From NCBI GenBank assembly GCA_041936745.1, contig JBHGWS010000002.1, positions 1 to 15,432 of the forward strand: 15,432 bases of DNA, written 5' to 3'. Shown piece after piece: positions 6,368 through 12,954 of the stretch; position 1 is the stretch's first letter, and every line of letters begins with the position of its first letter. Both the position numbers and the translations under genes were made by a program. The notes beneath the pieces were generated by a model. The model searched no databases, was not told the DNA's origin, and worked only from the letters and a program-made list of their open reading frames with translations. Source of the stretch: Darwinibacter acetoxidans_A. Its GTDB lineage: Bacteria; Bacillota; Limnochordia; Darwinibacteriales; Darwinibacteriaceae.

Positions 6368-6601
6368 ATGAAAATACTCGATTTTTTATGCTTTGTTTTT
6401 GCTCTAATCACCTTTTTAATCGGTGACTGCGGCTGCCTGACAACGGGCTGCCTGTTTGCGCCAGGCGATGCGGTTGGCACCGCCGCAGGATTTAATATTG
6501 CAAAACACTCGATAATTGTCATCGTTTTGCCCACCCCATTGGCTAACGCCTATTTGATTCGGCGCTTTAGCCGGATCAAAAAAGCGGCCGGGGCATCGTA
6601 A
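6368..6601 (+). CDS. Possible small membrane protein, 77 residues
   Basis: Low confidence. The ATG is preceded by TAAGG with 6-nt spacing. The product would have two hydrophobic segments, about residues 4-18 (FLCFVFALITFLIG region) and 47-62 (HSIIVIVLPTPLANAY), and a basic C-terminus (RRFSRIKKAAGAS). It has four cysteines in its first 30 residues. I recognise no family. No convincing promoter lies upstream, and the 3' end overlaps the terminator-like structure of the opposing operon. Overlapping minus-strand frames are also open, so this may be a chance ORF or a decayed gene. Confidence 0.25.
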   Translation: MKILDFLCFVFALITFLIGDCGCLTTGCLFAPGDAVGTAAGFNIAKHSIIVIVLPTPLANAYLIRRFSRIKKAAGAS

Positions 6602-6619
6602 ACGAGGCACACCAACCGC
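6578..6619 (-). terminator. Candidate terminator after ptb
   Basis: On the minus strand GCGGTTGG (6612-6619) can pair with CCGGCCGC (6584-6591) using two G-T pairs, followed at once by six T (6578-6583). The 20-nt loop contains a smaller TCGT/ACGA hairpin. It lies 24 nt after the ptb stop, where the operon should end. The long loop and wobble pairs make it weaker than the other terminators here. Confidence 0.5.
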
Positions 6620-6642
6620 CGGGAAAGCAGTATCCTATTTTT

Positions 6643-7545
6643 TTAATTCGAGCCCATGAGCACTGCCGCGGCAATAGAAATCAGCTTGATCTCATCCGTA
6701 TTTGCCCGGGAAGTAAGAACAACCGGTTTAGAAGTTCCGCCGATTATAGCGGCTATTTTACCGTTAGCGAAATATATGGGGCTTTTACCCAGGATATTGC
6801 CTGAAACAATGTCCGGCACCAGCAGTATGTCGGCCCGGCCCGCAACGTCGCTTTGAATTCCTTTCATGGCCGCGGCTTCTTTCGAAAGAGCATTGTCGAT
6901 GGCCAAAGGCCCATCAACTAAGCCGCCGGTAATTTGGCCCCTCGCCGCCATTTGAGTCAAAGCCGCCGCATCGACGGTTTCAGGCATTTCCTCGTTAACT
7001 TTTTCAATTGCGGCCAACACCGCCACTTTCGGCTCCGTGTAACCCAATTTTTTCGTCACGTCGATGGCATTTTCAATAATCATTTTCTTCTGCAAAAGAT
7101 CGGGCCTAATATTTATGCCGCCGTCGGTAACAAAAATCAAGCGATTCATAAATTCGGTTTCAATCATGGCAATATGGCTGATCAAACGCTCGGTCCGCAG
7201 GCCCCACTCCTTGTTTAAGACAGCCCTCATTAAGACTGCAGTATCCACAAGGCCTTTCATTAAAAGATCGCCGGCACCGCTCGCTACCAACTGTACTGCC
7301 TTTTGGCAGGCCGTTGATAAAGAAGGCGCATCGATTATTTCAACCGAATCGGGATCTAAGCCCACCTCTGCTGTTAAATCTTCAATTTTATCTTTTGCAC
7401 CAACCAAAACAGGTTCAATTAAGCCTTCTGCCCGGGCCATTTTTACTGCCTTTAAAACTTCCCCATCTTCGGCAGCTGCCACAACGAGCCTCTGAGGTTC
7501 AAGCCGGGCCGCTTCCGCCACTAATTCCTTAAAACTTGTGATCAT
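6643..7545 (-). CDS. ptb: Phosphate butyryltransferase
   Basis: 300 residues, the usual length for the family. It converts butyryl-CoA (or a branched or aryl acyl-CoA) and phosphate to acyl phosphate and CoA in the cytoplasm. The PTA/PTB family is shown by LLMKGLVDTAVLMRAVLNKEWGLR, SHIAMIET, FVTDGGINIRPDLLQK, GLVDGPLAIDNALS, and near the C-terminus DILLVPDIVSGNILGKS and PVVLTSRANT-DEIKLISIA. It begins 17 nt inside the end of buk, so the two are translationally coupled and cotranscribed, an order seen in other butyrate-pathway operons. The start ATG at 7545 has GGGGGTG upstream within buk. Homologues include enzymes acting on several acyl-CoAs, so the true substrate is open. With iorAB upstream on the same strand, aryl-acetyl-CoA or branched acyl-CoA from amino acids is a reasonable alternative to butyryl-CoA. 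Confidence 0.93.
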   Translation of the reverse strand: MITSFKELVAEAARLEPQRLVVAAAEDGEVLKAVKMARAEGLIEPVLVGAKDKIEDLTAEVGLDPDSVEIIDAPSLSTACQKAVQLVASGAGDLLMKGLVDTAVLMRAVLNKEWGLRTERLISHIAMIETEFMNRLIFVTDGGINIRPDLLQKKMIIENAIDVTKKLGYTEPKVAVLAAIEKVNEEMPETVDAAALTQMAARGQITGGLVDGPLAIDNALSKEAAAMKGIQSDVAGRADILLVPDIVSGNILGKSPIYFANGKIAAIIGGTSKPVVLTSRANTDEIKLISIAAAVLMGSN

Positions 7546-8644
7546 TGATCAGCACCCCCAGTGCATTTCGCTCCCTATCATAATCCTTGGCCTCTTCCTC
7601 ACCCTTTAACACTCTTAGTGCACCGGCCGCCAGGCTTGCCATCTCCGCCGCCCCGGGGAACACTTTTACAGGTGCAATAAATGAAATCATTTCCTGCAAT
7701 TTTTCCACGATGTATTGTGAGCGGGCCAAGCCGCCGGTTAAAAAGATGATGTCAACGCTGCCGTGTAAGACAGCTGCCATCTTGCCGATCTCTTTGCCGA
7801 TCTGATAGATCATGCCTCGGTAGATCAGCTCCGCTTTTTTATCCCCTTTTTCAATCCGCTCTTCGACTTCTCTGGCATCGTTTGTGCCCAGGTAAGCCAA
7901 GAGGCCCCCTTGGCCCACAACGCGCCTTTTCATTTCTTTATGTGAGGGTTTTTTGAGGTAAATATAGTCGATTAAATCACCGACGGGCAGGCTGCCGGCG
8001 CGCTCCGGGGAATAAGGGCCTGCCTGATTGGCGTTGTTGGCATCGACAATTTTGCCTCCTTTAAGGGCAGCAACGGAAATGCCGCCACCCAAATGAACGC
8101 CGATTTGATTTGTGTCTCTTAAGTCTTTCTTTAAAAACTCCGCTGCTTGGCGGGCCATTGCTTTAAGGTTTAAGGCATGGGTTTGGCAGCGCCTCTCCAG
8201 TTCGGGTAAGCCCGCTAAGCGGGCCAGGGGCTCAAACTCATCCACGGACACGGGATCAACGGTTAAGGCCTTTAAATTGTATTTTTCCGCCAGGTTGTAG
8301 GCAATTATCCCCGCTAAGTTAGAGGCGTGCTCGGCGTTTTTGGCCTGGCGCAGATCGCTTACCATGGCTGCGTCAATATAATAGGTCCCGCCCGGCAGGG
8401 GATCAAGGCCCGCTCCCCCGCGGGCAACCAAAGCAGCAAAATCGGCAAGGCGGAAACCGGCCCCCTCCACCGCTTCTAATACCAGGCTTTGCCGCCAGGC
8501 GAGCTGCTCGATTATATTTGCAAACGGCGCCAAATCCTTTTGGCTGTGTGTAATCTCTTCTTGCCAAATCTGGCGCCCGGCTGAAAAAACAGCTAACTTG
8601 GTTGAAGTTGAGCCGGGATTTATAACAAGGATTTTTTCCGTCAT
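7529..8644 (-). CDS. buk: Butyrate kinase
   Basis: 371 residues, close to the family norm. It transfers phosphate from butyryl (or another acyl) phosphate to ADP, giving ATP and the free acid. It belongs to the acetate/butyrate kinase group of the ASKHA fold: INPGSTSTKLAVF (phosphate-1 loop, about 8-20), VARGGAGLDPLPGGTY, HLGGGISVAAL (phosphate-2), ANNANQAGPYSPERAGSLP and FLTGGLARS. The start is placed at 8644, because GGAGG (8653-8657) is 8 nt away from this ATG but only 2 nt from the in-frame ATG at 8650. The gene follows the 203-residue membrane protein by 16 nt and overlaps ptb by 17 nt. With ptb it makes one ATP per acyl-CoA. Branched-chain or aryl acids are possible substrates as well as butyrate. 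Confidence 0.93.
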   Translation of the reverse strand: MTEKILVINPGSTSTKLAVFSAGRQIWQEEITHSQKDLAPFANIIEQLAWRQSLVLEAVEGAGFRLADFAALVARGGAGLDPLPGGTYYIDAAMVSDLRQAKNAEHASNLAGIIAYNLAEKYNLKALTVDPVSVDEFEPLARLAGLPELERRCQTHALNLKAMARQAAEFLKKDLRDTNQIGVHLGGGISVAALKGGKIVDANNANQAGPYSPERAGSLPVGDLIDYIYLKKPSHKEMKRRVVGQGGLLAYLGTNDAREVEERIEKGDKKAELIYRGMIYQIGKEIGKMAAVLHGSVDIIFLTGGLARSQYIVEKLQEMISFIAPVKVFPGAAEMASLAAGALRVLKGEEEAKDYDRERNALGVLINDHKF

Positions 8645-8652
8645 AATCATTA

Positions 8653-8657
8653 CCTCC
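8653..8657 (-). promoter_or_regulatory. Shine-Dalgarno site choosing the buk start
   Basis: Minus-strand GGAGG with 8 nt to the ATG at 8644. The alternative ATG at 8650 would leave only 2 nt, too close for efficient initiation. Confidence 0.7.
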
Positions 8658-8660
8658 GTT

Positions 8661-9272
8661 TTAAGCCCGCTTGTCCAGCTCCTGCAGTAAATTTTTCAGA
8701 TACTCAACTGCCGTACCGTGAGTTATTTCCGCTTCGGCGTAATAGGCATTTTCTTCTGCATTTACTGCCACGTGCTTTATCTGCTGCGGCCGCTCTAATT
8801 TCGCCAGGGGCCTGAATAATTTTTCGATCTCGTTTTTATCCTTGTACCAGCGCTTGCTGACAGTGCCGCCCAGCTTTTTTTCATCATAATTAAGGCCTTC
8901 TTGCTCTAATTTAGCTCGCCGGCCCGTTTTCAGGTGGGCTCCGCCGGGCAGCTTGTCTTGGGCGCGCAGAAGGAAATAAACCCTGTCTCTCCTCCCCATT
9001 AATAAAGAGATGGGGAGGTAGAGAAGGCTGTGCCTGGGTACAAGAGAAACAGTAGCTTCCACCGCGGAAATGGCACTGTGCTCAATTTTATATTTCCCGA
9101 TAACACCAACGTAGCCGCCTATCCAAGTATATTCCTTATCCAAAGGCTCCAGTGCCTTTTCTAATTCTGCGGCCAAAGCCCTAATTAGGCTTAAATTAAG
9201 TCTTCTGCCGCGCCAATACTGCAGGCTTACTAAACCGGCCAATAGGGCAATTATTACAACTGTCTCATTCAT
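8661..9272 (-). CDS. Membrane-anchored protein of unknown family
   Basis: 203 residues. Residues 4-20 are a hydrophobic segment (VVIIALLAGLVSLQYW) followed by the basic R-G-R-R, so the protein is probably held in the membrane by its N-terminus with the rest in the cytoplasm. The remainder is soluble and charged, with one further moderately hydrophobic stretch (HSLLYLPISLLMGRRDRVYFLL, about 81-102) that could be a buried strand or a membrane-associated helix. It has no cysteines. No known motif or family is evident. The start overlaps the end of the ArsA-like ATPase by 8 nt, which implies coupled translation and a shared process. buk begins 16 nt after its stop. A membrane partner of the ATPase is the natural inference, without direct evidence. 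Confidence 0.75.
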   Translation of the reverse strand: MNETVVIIALLAGLVSLQYWRGRRLNLSLIRALAAELEKALEPLDKEYTWIGGYVGVIGKYKIEHSAISAVEATVSLVPRHSLLYLPISLLMGRRDRVYFLLRAQDKLPGGAHLKTGRRAKLEQEGLNYDEKKLGGTVSKRWYKDKNEIEKLFRPLAKLERPQQIKHVAVNAEENAYYAEAEITHGTAVEYLKNLLQELDKRA

Positions 9273-10296
9273 TATCAGTCCCCCCTAAACCGAAGAAGGC
9301 CTTTAACCCTTTGTTTTGAAGTAGTGCCCCGCCAAAACCTAACAGTTGTTCCACAAAAAGATCTCGGCCTGCGTGGTCAGGCTGTAACACCCATTCCAAA
9401 TGGGCGTATTCTGCCTTCAACTTTGAAATTTCGCCCCCAAGAGGCTCCTTTTTTAAACCGGCGGGGTAAGCCCTGTTGATGACAGCCGTTTTAACGGCAA
9501 ACCCATAGCCCGCAAGCTTAGCCAAAGCCCTTTTCGATTCGAGGGCAGAGAGCCGATCCGGATTCATAACAATGATGCCTTGAGTAACGTCGGCATTAGA
9601 AAAGATTTCCCGCAGCCCGTCAATTTCCCTGCCGTACCTTCTTATTTCCCGCAAAACGGCGTCCTCTTTTTCCCGGGCCGCAAGCTCCACCCACTCCCTG
9701 CCTACCTTGACCTTCTTGGGCCCGCTGATGTTTTCAACCGCCTGCCTTTTATCTAAAATATTAAGGCGCAGCTTTTCCAACCCCCGCAGCCATTTGAGGG
9801 TGATTGCAGGCAGGGCCAATACTCTTAACGTTACACCCGTCGGCGCGGTATCAAAAATAATTAAATCGTATTGGGCGCCGTTTCTTAAAATATCTGTGAT
9901 GGCCCGCAACACAGCGTATTCCTCAGTGCCGGGGGAATCCTGCAGAAGCTTTAGGTGGCTTTCCAAGTTAAAAACCTGCAGATAGTTGTAGAGCGACTTC
10001 ATCTGTGTCATCGTCTCTTTTAGATAGGACTGGACCGCCGCCTCTAAATCCAGTTCCAGGGCAAAGAGGTTTTGCCGGACCTGCACCGGCTTGCTGCCCA
10101 AATCTTTCTTAAGGACATCGCCCAGGCTGTGCGCTGAATCCAAGGAAACAACTAAGACTTTTTTAAAAGCCCCGGCGGCAGCCAGGCCCAAGGCGGCAGC
10201 CGTAGTTGTTTTCCCCGTCCCCCCTTTGCCTAAAACGAAAATAACTTTGTTAGATATCGAATAATCCTGCCATTTGCCCGAAAAGGTCATCGTCAT
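9265..10296 (-). CDS. ArsA/Get3-family ATPase lacking all cysteines
   Basis: 343 residues, a single-domain member of the ArsA/Get3 branch of deviant-Walker (MinD-like) ATPases. It shows the P-loop GKGGTGKTT (23-31), switch I D-S-A-H-S-L (53-58; D-P-A-H-S is usual) and switch II FDTAPTG (148-154) followed by VTLRVLALP. Such enzymes act as dimers and couple ATP hydrolysis to cargo handling: metalloid efflux (ArsA) or tail-anchored membrane protein delivery (Get3). The sequence has no cysteine at all, so it lacks the arsenite-binding cysteines of ArsA and the zinc CxxC of Get3. No arsB or arsR is nearby. ATGs at 10296 and 10290 are both possible; 10290 has GGTGA at 6 nt. It overlaps the preceding 83-residue gene by 47 nt and the following membrane-protein gene by 8 nt. 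Its role is unknown; a membrane-linked cargo ATPase is inferred. Confidence 0.85.
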   Translation of the reverse strand: MTMTFSGKWQDYSISNKVIFVLGKGGTGKTTTAAALGLAAAGAFKKVLVVSLDSAHSLGDVLKKDLGSKPVQVRQNLFALELDLEAAVQSYLKETMTQMKSLYNYLQVFNLESHLKLLQDSPGTEEYAVLRAITDILRNGAQYDLIIFDTAPTGVTLRVLALPAITLKWLRGLEKLRLNILDKRQAVENISGPKKVKVGREWVELAAREKEDAVLREIRRYGREIDGLREIFSNADVTQGIIVMNPDRLSALESKRALAKLAGYGFAVKTAVINRAYPAGLKKEPLGGEISKLKAEYAHLEWVLQPDHAGRDLFVEQLLGFGGALLQNKGLKAFFGLGGTDNE

Positions 10297-10501
10297 TCAC
10301 CGCCCTTTCTTCCAATAAAACTAATTCGGGGCCCAAATGCGGCAAAAGCCGCATGATTAAACCGGCGGGCGGTGCCGGCAGGCCGATGAAGGAGCCTAAA
10401 ATAAGCAGTGCGAAGACGTGTTCTAATTCGGTCTGCTCCGCTTTGATATACTCGGTTGCCTTTGTCTGCAGGATCCTTTTAAATATCTCGAATATATTCA
10501 T
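10250..10501 (-). CDS. Small membrane protein preceding the ArsA-like ATPase
   Basis: 83 residues. An AAGGA ribosome-binding site lies 7 nt before the ATG at 10501. The N-terminal third is charged and helical (MNIFEIFKRILQTKATEYIKAEQTELEH), then one hydrophobic segment at about 29-52 (FALLILGSFIGLPAPPAGLIMRLL), and an acidic C-terminus (EERAVNDDDLFGQM). The long 47-nt overlap with the ATPase gene supports it as a real, coupled gene. I recognise no family. It comes immediately after the strong terminator of cstA, and no clear promoter fits in the 28 nt between, so transcription must come from read-through or from a promoter inside cstA. Confidence 0.65.
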   Translation of the reverse strand: MNIFEIFKRILQTKATEYIKAEQTELEHVFALLILGSFIGLPAPPAGLIMRLLPHLGPELVLLEERAVNDDDLFGQMAGLFDI

Positions 10502-10529
10502 TGACCCGTCCTTTTAATTTTTAACGCTC

Positions 10530-10567
10530 AAAAAAGCAATCAGGGTGCAGACGCCTGCACCCCGATT
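10530..10567 (-). terminator. Strong Rho-independent terminator after cstA
   Basis: On the minus strand AATCGGGGTGCAG (10555-10567) pairs with CTGCACCCTGATT (10538-10550) over 13 positions with one G-T pair, around a GCGT loop. GC and then six T (10530-10535) follow. It begins 13 nt after the cstA stop. It separates iorAB-cstA from the ATPase-buk-ptb genes. Confidence 0.9.
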
Positions 10568-10580
10568 AAAAGCGTCAGCC

Positions 10581-12326
10581 TTAGATACCCGTACCCAAAC
10601 CGATCGGTGTTGTTTGGCGCGTTGCTTGGTAGTAATCGTACATCAGGATCAGCACAAGCACAATTTCCAGTACCGTGAAAGCTTGGACCATGATCGAAGA
10701 CGGCACCGCTACCAAATACCAGACGAGTGAAACCAACACGGTAAACCATAAGAACACAGCCGGGGCGACAACCGCCCAAATATATTTCTTGTCTGTCACT
10801 TTCAGCGTCTTACGGACCCATAAGGCTGCGGTCAGCAAAGTGACTGCGGCCAACATTTGGTTGGCACCGCCAAAGGCAGGCCAAAGCACGTTATAGGCAC
10901 CGCCCCAGGCAAGTGCAATGCTGATCCCGGCAGCGAGTGCGGACCCGACCCAGCGGTTTGTTAACACACTGTGGAGGGAACGCATGCTTTCCTGCAGAGG
11001 CTCCAAGACCTCTTCCCAGGCAAAGCGGACAACCCTGGCACCTGTATCCATGGATGTTAAAACGAAAGCGGAAACCCAAAGGCTGGCGAAGACCGCCCCC
11101 ACATCGGTGGCAATGCCAAAGGCTTTGTTTAACGCCCAGCCGTAACTCTGCGTGAAAATACCGAGGGGGCCGCCAACCGCATTAGTGGCCCGGAGATAAT
11201 TGCCGCCAAAGTAGACGGGCTCGCCGAGCCTGTCCGCAATAATCCCCATCTCCGCCAGTTTACCGGCTGCATCTTTCAGCACAATCAGGCCGAAGGCACC
11301 GATCATGATCGTTACAATCGTTGAGAGTAAACCTTCTGTCAGCATGCCGCCAAAACCCACAATCAGACCCTGAGTCTCTTTATCAAGCTGTTTTGAGGTC
11401 GTCCCGGAGCCAATCAAGGCGTGAATGCCGGAGACCGAGCCGCAGGCGATCACCAAGGGCACCACGGGCCAAAACGGTGAAGGTACACCGCCGACTACTA
11501 CAGCACTCCAGGAGCTGAAACCGACCATCTGCATTTTGCTGCCCGCAATTAAAAGGCCGATTAGGCCGCCGATCATCCCGATGTAAAGGATGTAGGAGTT
11601 GAGATAGTCCCTGGGCTGCAGTAAAATCCAAACTGGTAGGGCACTTGCCACCATCATATAAAGAAAGAAGATAATCATCCAGCCCTGATGGCTCAACTGT
11701 AAGGGGGTTAAAATGCCCAGCCAGATAGATAAACCTGTCAAAGCCAAACCGATTACAGTACCAAGGGTAAAATTGATTTTCATCCTATACAGTAAAAATC
11801 CCGTAATAACCGATGCCAGCACAAACCACATCGAAGCGCTCGCTACCTGCGGGTTAGCTATAAATAAGTTGGCCAATGACGTGGAGAAGGCAGCTAAGGC
11901 AAGCACCAACGAAAAGTAGGCAAATACTTGGAACATGTAAGACGTTCTCTTTTTCATCATTTTGCCTGCAATCCACTGAATTGATTTACCCTCGTAACGG
12001 ACGGATGCCATTAAGGACAAGTAGTCGTGGACTGCTCCAATGATAATGTTACCCAACCAAATCCAAAGTAAACCCGCCCACCAACCCCAGGCCATAGCCA
12101 TGACCGGCCCCAAGATTGGCGCAGCACCCGCAACCGAAGCAAAGTGGTGGCCAAAAAGGACTGCGGGGTGTGCTGGAACAAAGTCGATACCGTCGCCCTT
12201 ACTGTGAGCCGGCGTTATTCTTTTATCATCTGCTCCAACCACCTTTTTCGCTAAAGAACGCCCATAGATGAAGTAGGCAGCTAAATAAATTATTGTACCC
12301 ACAACAACTAATAAAGAAGTGGTCAT
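10581..12326 (-). CDS. cstA: CstA-family peptide/pyruvate transporter
   Basis: 581 residues, similar in length to Bacillus CstA and shorter than the roughly 700-residue E. coli protein. It is very hydrophobic, with many predicted membrane segments from the N-terminus (LLVVVGTIIYLAAYFIYG) to the last (VLEIVLVLILMYDYYQA). Family landmarks are D-G-I-D-F-V-P, VLFGHHFASVAGAAPILGPV, GAVHDYLSLMASVR and the segment around VSGIHALIGSGTTSK. CstA proteins take up peptides during carbon starvation in E. coli, and related proteins import pyruvate; the substrate here is not readable from sequence. The start has GGAGG at 7 nt, and only 13 nt separate it from the iorB stop, so it is cotranscribed with iorAB. 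Import of peptides, amino-acid-derived oxoacids or pyruvate for the neighbouring oxidoreductase is a sensible inference. Confidence 0.92.
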   Translation of the reverse strand: MTTSLLVVVGTIIYLAAYFIYGRSLAKKVVGADDKRITPAHSKGDGIDFVPAHPAVLFGHHFASVAGAAPILGPVMAMAWGWWAGLLWIWLGNIIIGAVHDYLSLMASVRYEGKSIQWIAGKMMKKRTSYMFQVFAYFSLVLALAAFSTSLANLFIANPQVASASMWFVLASVITGFLLYRMKINFTLGTVIGLALTGLSIWLGILTPLQLSHQGWMIIFFLYMMVASALPVWILLQPRDYLNSYILYIGMIGGLIGLLIAGSKMQMVGFSSWSAVVVGGVPSPFWPVVPLVIACGSVSGIHALIGSGTTSKQLDKETQGLIVGFGGMLTEGLLSTIVTIMIGAFGLIVLKDAAGKLAEMGIIADRLGEPVYFGGNYLRATNAVGGPLGIFTQSYGWALNKAFGIATDVGAVFASLWVSAFVLTSMDTGARVVRFAWEEVLEPLQESMRSLHSVLTNRWVGSALAAGISIALAWGGAYNVLWPAFGGANQMLAAVTLLTAALWVRKTLKVTDKKYIWAVVAPAVFLWFTVLVSLVWYLVAVPSSIMVQAFTVLEIVLVLILMYDYYQATRQTTPIGLGTGI

Positions 12327-12339
12327 TACATTCCCTCCG

Positions 12340-12954
12340 TTAAGATTTCTGGTGTTTCGCCGCCAGAAGCTGCTGGCCCAATTTTAGGCCGCCTCTGAAT
12401 GCTTTTAAATTCTGTTCCTGCCATTTTCCTTTGACCCTCTTCAACAGCTCCTCCCTCACCACCTCCTTGCTAATTGGCAGGCCGCCCGTGGAAACCACGG
12501 CACCTAACATGGCCGCATTTTCAGCGATGGCAGCCCCGCTTGCCTTGGCAATTTTCGCCGCATCCAAACATAAAACGTTGTCGCTTAACTCCCGCAGTGC
12601 CCCCTCGATTTCCGCCGGTTGGGGGTAAACTGCCCCGTCTTTGCTCACACTTAAGGGCACAATTCGGCGGTTATTTGTAACAACCCAAGTGTTTCGAGAA
12701 ATATATTGTTTGGCTCGGTAGGTTTCGCCAATTTCCATGCCCAACAAAATTGTTGTTTCCCCGGCAGGCACGAGAGAGGAATGGACATCGCCTATGCGGA
12801 TAAAACTAGTTACCGTCCCGCCCCTTTGCGACATGCCGTGTACTTCGCCGACGTAAACACCCAAATTGGCGGCCTTGGCACTTTCCGCTAAAACACGTGA
12901 GACAAAAATAATTCCTTGGCCCCCAACACCTGTCAAAACTATATTAGTTACCAT
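12340..12954 (-). CDS. iorB: Indolepyruvate:ferredoxin oxidoreductase, beta subunit
   Basis: 204 residues. It is the small subunit of the IorAB complex, which oxidatively decarboxylates aryl pyruvates to aryl-acetyl-CoA, CO2 and reduced ferredoxin. It belongs to the 2-oxoacid oxidoreductase gamma-domain family: VLTGVGGQGIIFVSRVLAESA at the N-terminus, EVHGMSQRGGTVTSFIRIG, then LLGMEIGE and NAAMLGAVVSTGGLPI. Its ATG directly abuts the TAG stop of iorA with no spacer, and the GGAGGTG within the end of iorA serves as ribosome-binding site, so the subunits are translated in a coupled way. cstA follows after 13 nt. Confidence 0.94.
   Translation of the reverse strand: MVTNIVLTGVGGQGIIFVSRVLAESAKAANLGVYVGEVHGMSQRGGTVTSFIRIGDVHSSLVPAGETTILLGMEIGETYRAKQYISRNTWVVTNNRRIVPLSVSKDGAVYPQPAEIEGALRELSDNVLCLDAAKIAKASGAAIAENAAMLGAVVSTGGLPISKEVVREELLKRVKGKWQEQNLKAFRGGLKLGQQLLAAKHQKS

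Larger units (their letters stand above)
6114..6642. other. 529-nt stretch without a confident gene
   Basis: This interval between the Uma2 and ptb genes holds the Uma2 promoter and ribosome-binding site, two imperfect hairpins, one weak + strand ORF (6368-6601) and a terminator-like structure for the minus-strand operon (6578-6619). I see no tRNA, CRISPR repeat or insertion sequence in it. Confidence 0.6.

Noticed and set aside
7064..7495. 143-codon + strand ORF within ptb
   Set aside because: Ptb is unmistakable on the other strand; this frame is rich in Ser, Pro and Lys as expected for an antisense shadow.
8645..8650. ATG at 8650 as buk start
   Set aside because: Only 2 nt separate it from GGAGG; the ATG at 8644 has ideal spacing.
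9265..10296. Arsenic resistance operon
   Set aside because: The ATPase lacks all cysteines, is single-domain, and no arsB, arsR, arsC or arsD is adjacent.
10545..10779. Small ORFs on both strands at the end of cstA
   Set aside because: They overlap the cstA coding region and its terminator and show no independent signals.
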